NCBI RefSeq assembly: GCF_018873765.1
Contig: NC_057924.1
Location: 16,641,001-16,705,000 of the forward strand
DNA from: Telopea speciosissima
Taxonomy: Eukaryota; Streptophyta; Magnoliopsida; Proteales; Proteaceae
Reading direction: 5' to 3'
Length of the DNA: 64,000 nucleotides
Under the pieces are notes generated by a model that saw nothing but the letters and a program-made list of their open reading frames with translations, ran no database searches and was not told where the DNA came from. Below are positions 21,221 through 32,438 of this stretch, piece by piece; positions within the stretch are counted from its first letter, which is position 1; each line of letters opens with the position of its first letter. Position numbers and translations under genes: made by a program.

Positions 21221-23209
21221 TTTATTTTTTTTTTTGAAAACAAAAAGGAAGGGTACTTATAGATTTTGATAGAATGCATAGTGTTTGTCTTGCGCATAGG
21301 ATGCAAGGTTAAGAGCTACAGTTAAACATAAGTTATCTTTAAACAATAGTAATGGTAATGTTTAGAGATCTATCACTTATATACATTAGATCTTTAATGC
21401 ATCGCCAAGGCCATGGAGAGTTAGTAGGGGATGGAAGAGCATTGGCAATCATTTGGTTTGAGCACCGAATCTCCTTGATCTCCAAACCTATATGAGCTGC
21501 ATGATCTAGACCAGTCCTGATACTGTACAATTTTGGTTCCCATAGCGTAGAAGACAAAATATTTCCTACAACAAATAACAAAAACCTTCCATCCATCAAA
21601 AAATATACGACCAGCTTGCCAGTCTTACTCCTGGGGTCTAGATTCCTGCACACATCAAAATAGGATATTTAAGCTGAGGAATAGATTTCCATGAAACCAG
21701 TTTGCAAATATTGTCGAGCAACTTAAATACATCATTGGGCGAAGAAGGAAGGGGGTGTAAATGTAAATCTGCTATCCAGCGTGAAACCTGGTTTATCACC
21801 CATATGGCATTTGGTTTCTCAGAACCAAAGATAATTTTGTTTCTGGCCGACCATATGAAAAAGCAAGTAATAATAAACACCTCAAAAAACCAGGTAGTTG
21901 AGGCCTTATCTAACTGTCTTGATGAAAAAAATTTAAAACAAAAGTCGCTCAGGGAATCATAGACTAGAGATTCAGTACATAATCCCAGAGGTCCAGCCAC
22001 CCAAATATGTTTGACCCAATCGCATGAAAGGAATAGATGCTAGTAGGATTCGATACAATTTCCACAGAAGGCACAAGAAGGGTAGTTCTATAGCCATTTG
22101 GAAACGGAAGCCTTGACTGGAATTCCTGCATGTATCACACGCCAGAAGAAAATTTTAAATTTGGGGTGAATCTTGAGTTTCCAAAAGAAATTCCACCATG
22201 AGGAAAATAAAGATTAGTGGTAGCAAGGGAGGAGAGAAGATAATTAGCAGCTAGTTTAGTACTAAATTTGCCATTTTTGGCCAATGTGCACCATCATCTA
22301 TCATCAGAATTATTTAAGTTAAAATTAAAAATCATGGGGTGTAGGTTAGCCGGGATTAGGGATGGAACAAAATTAGGAGTGAGACCCTCCTCCAATTCAA
22401 TCTAAGCTATGGTGGTCCTTGTGTCCTTGATAGAAAGACTAGAGGTGGTATAATTTTTTAGGCTTAAAGGAAGAGATGGATTCTACATATCAGTCCAAAA
22501 GAAGGTGTTTACACCATTCCCTAATTTCCTAATGACCATCTTTTCAAGATTAGGGGTTAAATGCGCAATGCTGTTCCAGATTTATGAACCTCTTTTGGAT
22601 CTAGTGGCAGGGTCGAAGAAGGAGGTCTTAGGAAAGTATTTGGCCTTATGAACTCTAGCCCAGAGAGAGCTCGGTTCGGTGATCACCCTCCATCTAAGTT
22701 TTAATAATAGTGCCTTAATGTGGATCTCAGCTTTTCGAAAACCAAGGCCACCATGAGATTTTGGGCAGCACATTTTTTCGCATGCAATGAGTGTAGAGTT
22801 CCTTTTGTTGTTCTTGTTTCCAAGCCAGAACTTGAGGTAAATTGAATCAATGTTCCTGCAAATTTGTCCAGGTAACAAGAAACAATTCATAATATAAGCT
22901 GGGGTAGAAGCTAATACCGATTGGATTAATACCCTACGACCTGCAAAGGATAATAAATTTGATTTCCAAACGGTAAGCTTTTTTTGCATTCGGGCCACAA
23001 TTCCACTAAATTCCCTTATTTTGGACCTGCAAGGAAAAATGTTAGTCCCCAGACACATAGAGTTTTTTGTCATTTCTTTTATCCCATTTAGATCAGAGAG
23101 AGTCTTCTTGGTTGAAGAAGGCACATTTCTGTTAAAATGGAGACCGCTTTTAGAAAGATTTATTTCTTGTCCCGATAGATCTGAGAAGAGATCAAGAATT
23201 GCCTTAATC
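21221..23209 (-). mobile_element. 5'-truncated L1-type LINE with 16-bp target duplication
   Basis: A direct repeat TTTTTGTTAGTGATTT lies at 21205-21220 and 23210-23225. The minus-strand A-tail (T-run 21224-21235) abuts the left copy. Coding remains read from right to left: a long RT C-terminal frame at 23124-22582 (MQKKLTVWKSNLLSFAGRRV, LQSVLASTPAYIMNCFLLP, CCPKSHGGLGFRKAEIHIKA), a zf-RVT and linker frame at 22000-21638 (AGPLGLCTESLV, CFFIWSARNKIIFGSEKP) and RNase H scraps at 21653-21339. The catalytic RT motifs lie beyond the truncation. It inserted next to or inside the plus-strand LINE. Confidence 0.9.
22582..23124 (-). pseudogene. LINE reverse transcriptase C-terminal fragment
   Basis: The longest open stretch of this LINE, 180 codons from the thumb side of reverse transcriptase into the connecting region. 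LGTNIFPCRSKIREFSGIVA corresponds to the conserved YLGxP region with the Tyr lost, followed by the KLxxWKxxxLSxAGRxxLIxSVLxSxPxYxM pattern that is clear in plant L1 ORF2. It lacks the fingers, the palm and the FADD box, so no activity is expected. In-frame homology continues upstream to about 23209. Confidence 0.85.
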
Positions 23210-23577
23210 TTTTTGTTAGTGATTTGAAAGTAAAGACTTTTGGACTTATTTGTATGATGAGAAATGAATTTTTATTCTTTACCTTTTGGTGTTGTATGCA
23301 TGCATATGAATAGATTTTTTATTATTTGTATGTTAGGAATATATATTCAATTATTTTCAATTCTTAAGAAAATATTTGGAATTTTTGACATTGCAGTAGT
23401 GCCAGAACACTTTAGAAACTGTAATTGAATCATCCCATTATTATATGGGATAGAACCCACTTTTGGAAGCATTTACAAACCAGACGGTATTGATATTGAC
23501 CCGCTGGGATCATAACTGATTAGGAATCATCCCGATTGACATTCTTACAACCACCAAGATTCGTGATTGATTGGTAC

Positions 23578-24265
23578 TAGGGATGAAACAGGGTCGGGTT
23601 AGGTCGGATTTTTTAAAACCATAGTCCAACCCTGAGTCCTCTTAGCTCAATCCAAGCCCAACCTAGCCCTAGGTCAGGCTGAGATATCTCAGCCCAGGTC
23701 CAATCCTGTCTGGTTCAGCCTAGCCCAGCCCGGCCCTGATTGACCTTAATCGGGTAGGGCTGGGCCGGGCTGGCCTCGATTAAACCTAATTTTTGCCAAG
23801 GGCTGGATTGCCCCTGATTGACCTTGAAATTTAGTAGGACTTGGTTGGCCCTGACTTGCCCTGCTTTTTTGCCATTTACGTCATCCTATGCATTAATAAA
23901 ATGAGAAACATGTGCTTGGGTATTGATTTGTTTCATATTCAATTGACTATTAGACTCTTCTTTGGGTTAAGAAATTTAGTCCAATCTTAAAATCATAAAT
24001 ATTTTCGTTCAATATATAAATTAGCATTTTTTTTGGTAAACTGATAGATAATTAGATACTAAAAAAATTTGTAAAATGTAAACAATAAATTGTAAAGCAT
24101 AACGTGACACAGGTTCGGGCCGGGCCTCAACCATGGCCCAGCCCAACCATATCCCCAGGCCTGAAAATTTCAACCCTAACCCGCCCTTAGGGTTGAAAAA
24201 TCCAGCCTAGACCCTGTTCGGGCTCAGGGTGGGCTTGGGCTGACAAGGCAAAACTTACACCCCTA
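23578..24265. mobile_element. hAT-like non-autonomous element, 688 bp
   Basis: Ends TAGGGATGAAAC and ACTTACACCCCTA lie inside a perfect 8-bp duplication ATTGGTAC (23570-23577, 24266-24273). Inside are two blocks of 'ggctgggccgggc' quasi-repeats separated by an AT-rich middle. No transposase. Its right portion is repeated at 25677-26112 and in part at 27399-27490. Confidence 0.88.
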
Positions 24266-24363
24266 ATTGGTACTGCCCTAGAGTACTTGTCACCATAGTA
24301 CAGTTTAACCACATACTTCAAGATTGATTAGTGTTCTTTCTCTACAACTAATACACCAAAGTA

Positions 24364-24456
24364 CGAGTCTCCTGGCTGGTACCTTATCCCCTTCCCGGTT
24401 CGATCCCCCTCCTCTAGACAAAATATATATATATATAAAGCTCCCAATTCCAAAAA
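24364..24456 (+). mobile_element. very short tRNA-derived SINE (unit 1 only)
   Basis: 93 bp between two copies of ATACACCAAAGTA (24351-24363, 24457-24469). Unit 2 has the empty site (near 26206). It contains a pol III B-box-like GGTTCGATCCC at 24397-24407, an A-box-like CTGGCTGGTACC before it, an AT microsatellite and a short A-tail. Confidence 0.85.
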
Positions 24457-24741
24457 ATACACCAAAGTATCAAACCATAAACAAAGAAATACACGAGAGA
24501 AAAACATATTGTCTAGTGTTTAATTGTCACCTATCTTATTCTCAAAAAGTTTTTAAGATAGGGATACAATAGTGTTTTCAAAAATAAGTTGAAAATGATA
24601 TATTATTATGTCAATAACAAAAGGTGTCATTGTCATACAAATTTTTTTTAGTATATATGTGGAATAACATTATTATTCTATTAGAAAAAAAATGTCATAC
24701 AAAAATGGCAAAAAAAAGTAAGGTTACAAATTTGAAGGGTG

Positions 24742-25464
24742 TGTTTACACCTTATTTTCGTTCTATTTCAGTCAGCAGAGAAATAGATCGAAATCTATTA
24801 CAATCAAAACTAACTTGTCAGTCAGTGATCAGAAAAGAAAATGGTCAGTGACTGACGGAAGGTGACTGACCGACCGAATGGTCAGTGATCGACGAATGGT
24901 CAGTAGCCGACGAAGAGTGACCGACGAAGAGTCAGAGATTGACAAATTGTGTGTGAGCGACGAGCGGTCAGAGTTTAACTAAAATGTGTGTGACCGACGG
25001 ACGGTTGCTAAATGGGTAGTTATGAAACTACCTAGTAACTGCAGAAACTACCCCAAGGATACTTATAAAAGGGAGTTTCAGCACAGAAGATGTGATCCCC
25101 GGATCAACAACACAACACTCTACAAGAGCCTTTATTTTATTTTATCTTTTATCTCTTCATTTTATCTTTCACGATGATCGAGTTTATTTTTATTTTTCAA
25201 GATGATCAAAGTTTATCTCTCATCTTTGTCTTTAGCTTTCTTAGATTTCATCTGTTATCAATAATACTACAATTTTTCTATATTTTTCCTTCTTGGCATT
25301 GTGATCATTAAAAGTCCTTGGAGCGATCGAGGCAATGGAAAGAACCTTTTCTTTCCTGGCTAGAAGTCAGATTCAATCATTTTATTATCTCTTGAGTCCT
25401 TGCGACTCTGGCATGCTTGCGCATCTTCAACTCACGTCGGTGTTTGCTGAAAAGAGGGTAAACA
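24742..25464 (+). mobile_element. LTR-like segment in unit 1
   Basis: It runs from TGTTTACACC to GGGTAAACA. It has a TATA box (ACTTATAAAAGGG, 25061-25073), a pyrimidine-rich leader, and a primer-binding-like TTTTGGCACACCCGGCGGGAC directly after the end. Its front part is an unusual array of GACCGACGAA/GGTCAGTGA words. Behaves as an LTR of a gypsy-type element whose body is missing. Confidence 0.7.
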
Positions 25465-26496
25465 TTTTGGCACACCCGGCGGGACACCATATTATCGCCA
25501 AGAAGAAGGAATGCCGATGAAGGGAATTTATTCCCGAATCAAGCAGTGAAAATGTGCTCAACCAGGGGCAATTCTGCTGGAAATGAGCATCGAAAAGCCG
25601 TAACCCATTGGCAAGGGGCACGGTTTATGGCCAATAGATTTGTAATGGTTTAAAGAAAAAAAAAATGCTCTCTACAATTTAGTAGGACTTGGTTGGCCTT
25701 GACTTGCCCTGCTTTTTTGCCATTTACGTCATCCTATGCATTAATAAAATGAGAAACATGTGCTTGGGTATTGATTTGTTTCATATTCAATTGACTATTA
25801 GACTCTTCTTTGGGTTAAAAAATTTAGTCCAATCTGAAAATCATAAATATTTTCATTTAATATATAAATTAGCCTTTTTTTTGGGTAAACCAATAGATAA
25901 TTAGATACTAAAAAAATTTGTAAACTATAAACAATAAATTGTAAAGCATAACCTGACACAGGGTTGGGCCGGGCCTCCCATGGCCCAGCCCAACCCTGTC
26001 CCGGGGCCTGAAAATTTCAACCCTTACCCGCCCTCAGGGTTGAAAAATTCAGCCCAGACCCTGTTCGGGCTCAGGGCGGGCTTGGGCTAATAGGGCAAAA
26101 TTGACACCCCTAATTGGTACTGCCCTACAGTACTTGTCACCATAGTACAGTTTAACCACATACTTCAAGATTGATTAGTGTTCTTTCTCTACAACTAATA
26201 CACTAAAGTATCAAACTATAAACAAAGAAATACACGAGAGAAAAACATATTGCCTAGTGTTTAATTGTCACTTATCTTATTCTCAAAAAGTTTTTAAGAT
26301 AGGGATACAATAGTGTTTTCAAAAATAAGTTGAAAATGATATATTATTATGTCATTAACAAAATATGTCATTGCCATACACATTTTTTTTAGTATATATG
26401 TGGAATAATATTATTATCCTGTTAGAAAAGAATTATGTGTCATACCAAAATGGTGAAAAGAGTAAGGTGACAAATTATTTAATACCTTGAAGGGTG

Positions 26497-27213
26497 TGTT
26501 TACACCCTATTTTCGTTCTATTTCAGTCAGCAGAGAAATAGACCGAAATCTATTTCAGTCAAGACTAACTTGTCAGTCAGTGATTGGAAAAGAAAAGTGT
26601 CAGTGACTGACTGACAAATGGTCAGTGACCGACGAATTATGAGTGATCGACGAATAGTCAAAGATTGACAAATTGTGTGTGAGCGACGAATGGTCAGAGG
26701 TTAACTAAAATGTGTGTGACCGACGGACGGTTGAGAAATGGGTAGTTATGAAACTACCTAGTAACTACAGAAACTACCCCAAGGATACTTATAAAAGGGA
26801 GTTTCAGCCACAGAGGATAGGATCCCCGGATCAACAACACAACACTCTACAAGAGCCTTTACTTTATGTTATCTTTTATCTTTTATCTTTTCATTTTATC
26901 ATTCAAGATGATCGAGTTTATCTCTCATCTTTGTCTTTTTATTTTTCAAGATGATCAAAGTTTATCTCTCATCTTTGTCTTTAGCTTTCTTAGATTTAAT
27001 CTGTTATCAATAATACTATAATTTTTCTATATTTTTCCTTCTTGGCATTGTGATCTTAAAAGTCCTTGGAGCGATCGAGGCAATGGAAAGATCCTTTTCT
27101 TTCCTAGCTAGAAGTCAAATTCAATCATTTTATCATCTCTTGAGTTCTTGCGACTCCGGCACGTTTACACATCTTCAACTCACGTCGTCGTTTTGCCGAA
27201 AAGAGGGTAAACA
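26497..27213 (+). mobile_element. LTR-like segment in unit 2
   Basis: Same boundaries (TGTTTACACC to GGGTAAACA), TATA box near 26798 and downstream TTTTGGCACGCCCGGTGG as the first copy. The two copies differ by scattered substitutions and a duplicated CAAGATGATC...TTTATCTCTCATC stretch. Confidence 0.7.
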
Positions 27214-27865
27214 TTTTGGCACGCCCGGTGGAACACTATATTTTCGCCAAGAAGAAAGAATGCCGATGAAGGGAATTTATTCCCAAACCAGGCAGTGAAA
27301 TGTGCTCAATTGAGAAGCCGTAACCCATCGGTAAGGGGCACGGTTTATGTCTAGCAGAATTGTGATGGTTTGAAATTTAAAAAAAAAAATGCTCTCTACA
27401 ATTTAGTCGGACTTGGTTGGCCCTGACTTGCCCAGCTTTTTTGTCATTTACGTCATCCTATGCATTAATAAAATGAGAAACATGTGCATAATCTAGGTAG
27501 CCTTTTTTTTTTTTTTTAATTCTTTTTAATTTTTATATAAACTAAATCCGTCTACGTATTCCATTCCACTTGAGAGATTTTTTTTTTATTTTATTTTTTC
27601 AAACCAATTGAGAGATTTCACTTTCATACATCGACAATAAAATTGAATCAGATAACATGACTTTGGTGATGCCTTATCTGATGATCACCAGAATTTATCA
27701 AGAAGAGCTAAAGCCAAAAGGGACAGCGAAGGTCTAGCCGCCTAGCTCACAATACTACAAAATATCCAATTCATTATTTGTTCTCTACCCAATAAGCAGG
27801 AACTTGGCCAACTTGGTAGATTTCAAGCCAAATGCATTTATATGTTTCTTGTTGCCATGTGATAG

Positions 27866-28023
27866 GAATCGTTATCCTCTACAGTTACAGCATGGTGGTG
27901 TATTGCATCGTGCTGTGCTGCAGAGACCATGTGGCATAGCAGGTCTCACGTGGCGCACATGGCCTCTTCAGTTCTGCATGATGCAATACAGCACTGTGTT
28001 ATTACAACATAGGATAAAAATTC
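27866..28023. mobile_element. 158-bp foldback MITE, copy 2
   Basis: Starts GAATCGTTATCCTCTACAG, ends AGGATAAAAATTC, and is flanked by a perfect 9-bp duplication ATGTGATAG (27857-27865, 28024-28032). The arms pair over about 60 bp. The 9-bp duplication suggests Mutator-driven movement. Confidence 0.9.
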
Positions 28024-29634
28024 ATGTGATAGTGTTGAAGGTAATCCAAAGTTCTTAATGTGAATTTCATATGAGAGTTACGGCCAGATAGGCAGTGGAA
28101 TTAGCTAGCTTGCACCATATGTACAATAGACATACACTAAAAGAGAAACCATTTTAGCTTAAGTCATTATAAATAAAAAAATTTCTTTTACCAAAAAGGA
28201 TTAGGTTCACCACTGAAAAGCATCCAAGTAGTCCTAATCAAGCAAACTATGATGCATGTATAGAAAAATTAACACGGCATATGTAGTGGATCAATGCGTC
28301 AGAGATGTTTTAAAAGAAGAATTAGAAGATGAAACCAAGTTTTATGGAATTTTCCTCCCTACCATCAATTAGAATATGATAAAGGTTGGACGATTGCCAG
28401 TCAATTTAGTCCAATTAATTTGTCATTCTATCATAATATATTAATGAGAAGGGTGTGGGGTCTTCCATCACATTATTTAGCCTCATCTACTCATATTTAT
28501 CACATTTGTTAAAGGAATGTTAACCAACTTTTAATTAAGTGGAATCGGAGATGGAATTAGTCTCAGGAGTTGGATCTTTATCCTCTCAATTCCGGTGCAT
28601 CTGATTGTGTATCGGATGGTGCACCACTTTTGAGAGGATAAAAATCCACTCGTAAGTGGTGTGATGCACCGGGCTTGAGAGGATAAAAATTCCTGATGAT
28701 TCATCCGACAACGATCCATTATTTTGGATAGGTCAAAACCTCCAGACTGGATCCTCTGTACGTAGGTGCAGGTGCACGACACGTGAGAGGCAACCACCTA
28801 CCTCTTTTGTTTTCATAAATACCCTTCATCACCTTGTTAATGGCAATATTGAGACGGATGGTACGCTTTCATATGTACATGCAAAGGAACTAAACTCTAC
28901 AACCCCTCTCTTTCTCTCTTTCTCTCTCTTTTTTCTTCAGAAAGATTTTACCTTGGGTTTTTTTTTAAAGGGGGATCGTTCTTTATCGAGGAGTGCAGGG
29001 CCACGCGCACGTGACAGCAAATGAGAACGCACGCTGGCATCTCAGGGGCTGGATTTCCGCCTTACATGGGGGTCCAGGCGGTCATTTCACCCCATTGTGT
29101 CTGGGTTTGGCCTATGATCCTTATAGTGAAAATTCCCTTTTAAAATTATAAGATGCTGACATGTGTCCACTATGCATGTAATCAGAATTGATCAAAACAG
29201 GGATCATTTCCCTACCCGGTCTATTTTCCCAAGTTATTTTAATATGGGGGAAAATAATCACCTTATCCTTTAATCGAACATACTACTTGGGTGGGATCCA
29301 CCCTATAGGGACTTGGGGAAATGAACCGAGCAGGAAATGGAGGAGCAAATAACTTTCTGTCAAAACAGTCGATTTGGAGTGGATCAGATCTTAGGTCCAC
29401 TTGATTTGCTGACATGGTAATCGACCATGAAACGAAAGATGGATTGGGTGTTCCGGAACTGATTTTACTAAAACATGGTGTGGCGCTTATGAATGACAAA
29501 AAGTGACCAACCAAAGCGATGTTGGGTTTCCTTTCTAGGTGAGTCCACTTGGAAAAGCATATCTATATGGGTTACGATTAGATCATGTGTCACCTTAAAA
29601 TCCAAAAGAAGCTATGTCGTAGCGATTATAGAGC
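28024..29634. other. gene-free spacer with several small foldbacks
   Basis: 28568-28695 holds one left arm TTTATCCTCTCAATTCCGG and two successive mirror arms ending GAGAGGATAAAAAT. 28980-29130 resembles the MITE centres (ggtcatttcaccccattgtgtctgg). 29200-29355 is a degraded member of the 'cctacccggtctatttt...' inverted-repeat type. Nothing coding was recognised. Confidence 0.5.
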
Positions 29635-30204
29635 TAGGGGTGTCAAAATTGAGATCAAACCAGGTAAACCGGCCCAAACTAAACCAAAATGATCTGGACC
29701 AAATCACATTGATGGCTTAGTGGACAGGTTGCGAATTGGGCTATTACAATCCTGAAACCGGATTGAATAAAAAATCGAAAGAAACCAACAATGAAATCAA
29801 ACCGGATAAACCGGCCCAAACTGAACCAAAATGGCCTGGATAGAATCGTATTGATGGCTTAGTGGACAGGTTGCGAATTGGGGTTTTACAACCTTGAAAA
29901 GAACTCGACACCGAGATCGAAACCAAATCGATCTACCTGCTAAGAAACTCATAACAATCCAAAATCCACAAAAATAAAAATAAAATCAGATTTTTTCATA
30001 GTTTTGTGTAAATATGTATGTTAAACCGAACCCAAATCGGGCTGAAATTGAAATCGACCCAGATAACAAACTGATGGAACCCGAAGCCAAATTGAACCGA
30101 GACCAAACTTTCCTTATAGGTTTGGTTTTGGATTCATCATTCTTACACCGAAACTAACTCAACCTAAACCGAAACTGGCCCAAACCAATTGATTGACACC
30201 CCTA
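29635..30204. mobile_element. hAT-like element with an internal tandem repeat
   Basis: Ends TAGGGGTGTCAAAATT and TGATTGACACCCCTA are good inverted repeats. No convincing 8-bp duplication remains. The interior is built of 'aaccggcccaaactgaacc' words and contains two copies, 142 bp apart, of GATGGCTTAGTGGACAGGTT (29711 and 29853). Confidence 0.75.
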
Positions 30205-30769
30205 ACATGTAGTCTCTTATTGTAGTTTGGATTTTTCAAAGTTCTATTTTATTACTTGGCCAAGTCTTTTTGATAAGTTTACAAATTTTATCTTCATTCA
30301 ACTTCTTGTGTAGTAGAATTAGGTGCCTCTCCACAAATTGTGTGTTTAAACCTCAGCTTACAAAAACTACTCCTTAAAAGAAAAGAGCAAATGTTTTCAA
30401 AACAAACCTCTTAAAAAAGCCCAAATATCTGCCTTGTGGCAAATTGGATGGACTTCAAATTTATGGAGAGGTAGACCCTCAAATTTTAGACTACCAGAGT
30501 TTACCAAATGATTAAACAGAACTTTGAAAATCTAGACTATGAAAGAATGCATGGGTATACATGGATGGCTGAAAATAAATGAATGCAAAGACATACGTAC
30601 ATGAGAGAGTATTTGGTTGAATTTGACTATGAGATTTATAATGTGACTAATTCATAAGGTGTATGAAATAATCCAACGGTTAGTTGACCAAAATCAATTG
30701 TTCACGTGGCTCAAAACAATAAATCACTTTAATTCTTATCTAATCATGACCATGAAAATAAATTTTCGG

Positions 30770-31005
30770 TAGTTCCATTTGTTTCGACATAGAGTTTTAT
30801 CTGGAAAATTTTATTTGATAATTTTTACTTCAAAAAAATTTAGATGTAAAATTTTAAATGTTGAAAAGTGTTCCAATGTGTTTTTTTTTTATGAAAACAA
30901 ACATCAAAAAAATTTTCAATGTGTAAAATTTTACAGTTACAAAATAAAATTTAATGTATAAAAATTTTTAACTAAGATTTTATGCTAAAACAAACAGAAC
31001 CTAAA
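30770..31005. mobile_element. AT-rich MITE with GTTCYRTTTGTTT ends
   Basis: The left end GTTCCATTTGTTTCGACATA and the right end read inward, GTTCTGTTTGTTTTAGCATA, match. The interior is variations on AAAATTTTA. A related piece is near 15640-15720. Confidence 0.6.
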
Positions 31006-31264
31006 GAAATTTGATTCCAGTGTTCATCCCGAACTATCTTAATAATAGAAAGGTGTGTTTATTTAGGCTTTTGGTATAGCTAAGAAGAATACCAACAACA
31101 TATCTTAAAGAATAGTAATTGCATCACCCAAGCGATCATGCTATTCCATCCATCCACAAAAGAATAAAAAGAAACATCACTTAAGTTGTAATTATCTAAA
31201 TGGATTGGAAATAGGTAAAGAAATTTGTTTTTTGGCTCCAGATTTTATCAACAAAAAAATTTTA

Positions 31265-31436
31265 TGGGAAAAAGTTTTCTGTCCGAGAGTGTGGCATATG
31301 TCAGCACTCCCATTAGTCTATCTCTCTCCTCCCCATTTGAAAAGACACCTTTACCCCCTTTTTGGAGGAGGAGAGAGATAGACACATGAGAGTGCTGGCG
31401 TATGGCACCCTCTCAGACAGAAAACTATTTCCCATT
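31265..31436. mobile_element. foldback MITE
   Basis: The arm GTTTTCTGTCCGAGAGTGTG...GTCAGCACTCCC...GTCTATCTCTCTCCTCC is mirrored after a short centre by the right arm (GGAGGAGAGAGATAGAC ... CAGACAGAAAAC). Confidence 0.85.
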
Positions 31437-31734
31437 GTTTATGAAAAGTTTACTTATTGAAAAAGTTTCCAAAATTTATTTTTAGGTGGTAAAATATGAT
31501 GTAAAATATCATCATCAAAAATTTTCAATGTTTGTTTATTATTTATTTCACATGGTAAAATTATTTAAATAATAACCTAAGACGTCAGTATAACAAATTT
31601 GGATTTGGCTTCCCATATTATATGATTGTAAGAACCATGTATTGACATGGAACCCACATATACATAGTTGTTGTGTACGTAACCCATATTATATGCTCAA
31701 TATGAGATGCTTCCATCTTTAATTTAGGGAAATG

Positions 31735-31875
31735 GTTCTCTGAATCTACAACGCTTCCTATGTCTTCTCGCAATGGAATTTTTTATTTATTTTTTCATGG
31801 AGAGAGAGTTAATAGTAAAAAAAAACTCCTATATGAGGAGGCGTAGGAAACACTGTAGGTTCAGTAATTTTATTT
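31735..31875. mobile_element. foldback MITE
   Basis: Left GAATCTACAACGCTTCCTATG and right TAGGAAACACTGTAGGTTCAG form inverted arms around an AT-rich centre with a GAGAGAGAG run. Confidence 0.7.
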
Positions 31876-32393
31876 TTCCAATAACCAGGTTGGTAGCCAT
31901 TCATCATGTATTTAAAGGAATACACTTCTTATTTATTACTCGATTATAATTCCTATCTTTTCTATATAAATTTTGGGGATGGTTTTCATGCACGGTCGTG
32001 TATAAAAAGAATCTTTTACACTGGTTTTTAGTAACTGTCAGATTGAATTGTTTTAATCTGAACAGTCCAAAAATAAAGTAATGATAGATACTTATCCTAT
32101 ACGATTACTCTTTCAAATACATCTACAAGACTTTGTATTTATTGATTAAAAAAAACGATATTTTTTTTATGAGAAAAAAAAAGAAATAATTTCCATATTT
32201 TTCGTTCCCTGCAACTCCCTTTTCTCTTGCTCAAAAAAATCTATTCTCTCTTCCTCTCTTTCTCTCTGCCGCAAAACACGGTTTCTTCACCTCAATCTCA
32301 ACTCTCAATCGGCCATGAATCTTAATTTTCATCCTTTTTTCTCTTTCTTTTTCAGTTCGCTCCACCTTCTATCACAACCAGTTGGATCCCACA

Positions 32394-32438
32394 ATGGCTA
32401 CCGCCGTTTCCATCGGTGGAGCTGTTATTAGAGCACCG
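32394..32438 (+). pseudogene. captured first exon, plastid-protein-like N-terminus
   Basis: An ATG in a good plant context (ACAATGGCT) opens MATAVSIGGAVIRAP. This MAT-type, Ser/Ala-rich start looks like a chloroplast transit peptide. It is followed at once by a possible donor, CCG then GTACTG, and an intron-like T-rich stretch to about 32930. A CT-rich leader precedes it. I do not recognise the parent gene, and no second exon was found. If the donor is ignored the frame runs on to 32735 without resembling a protein. Confidence 0.5.

Larger units (their letters stand above)
23831..27490. repeat. tandem duplication: two full units plus a partial third
   Basis: Each unit starts at AATTTAGT(A/C)GGACTTGGTTGG inside the hAT-like element. 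Unit 1 is about 23831-25676, unit 2 about 25677-27398, and unit 3 stops near 27490. Each full unit holds the right part of the hAT-like element, about 470 bp of flank, a roughly 720-bp LTR-like segment and about 210 bp beyond. Unit 1 is longer mainly because it has the SINE at 24364. Confidence 0.88.

Noticed and set aside
24397-24407. tRNA gene, because of a B-box-like GGTTCGATCCC
   Set aside because: No cloverleaf could be drawn. The sequence lies within a 93-bp insert with target duplications and is absent from the sister unit, so it is a SINE.
24742-27213. A complete LTR retrotransposon with two LTRs
   Set aside because: The sequence between the two LTR-like parts includes half of a hAT-like element and is also found before the first and after the second, which points to tandem duplication, not an element.
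29635-30204. Satellite or minisatellite array
   Set aside because: Only one internal 142-bp repeat pair, and the outer ends are TIRs of the TAGGGGTGTCAA family.
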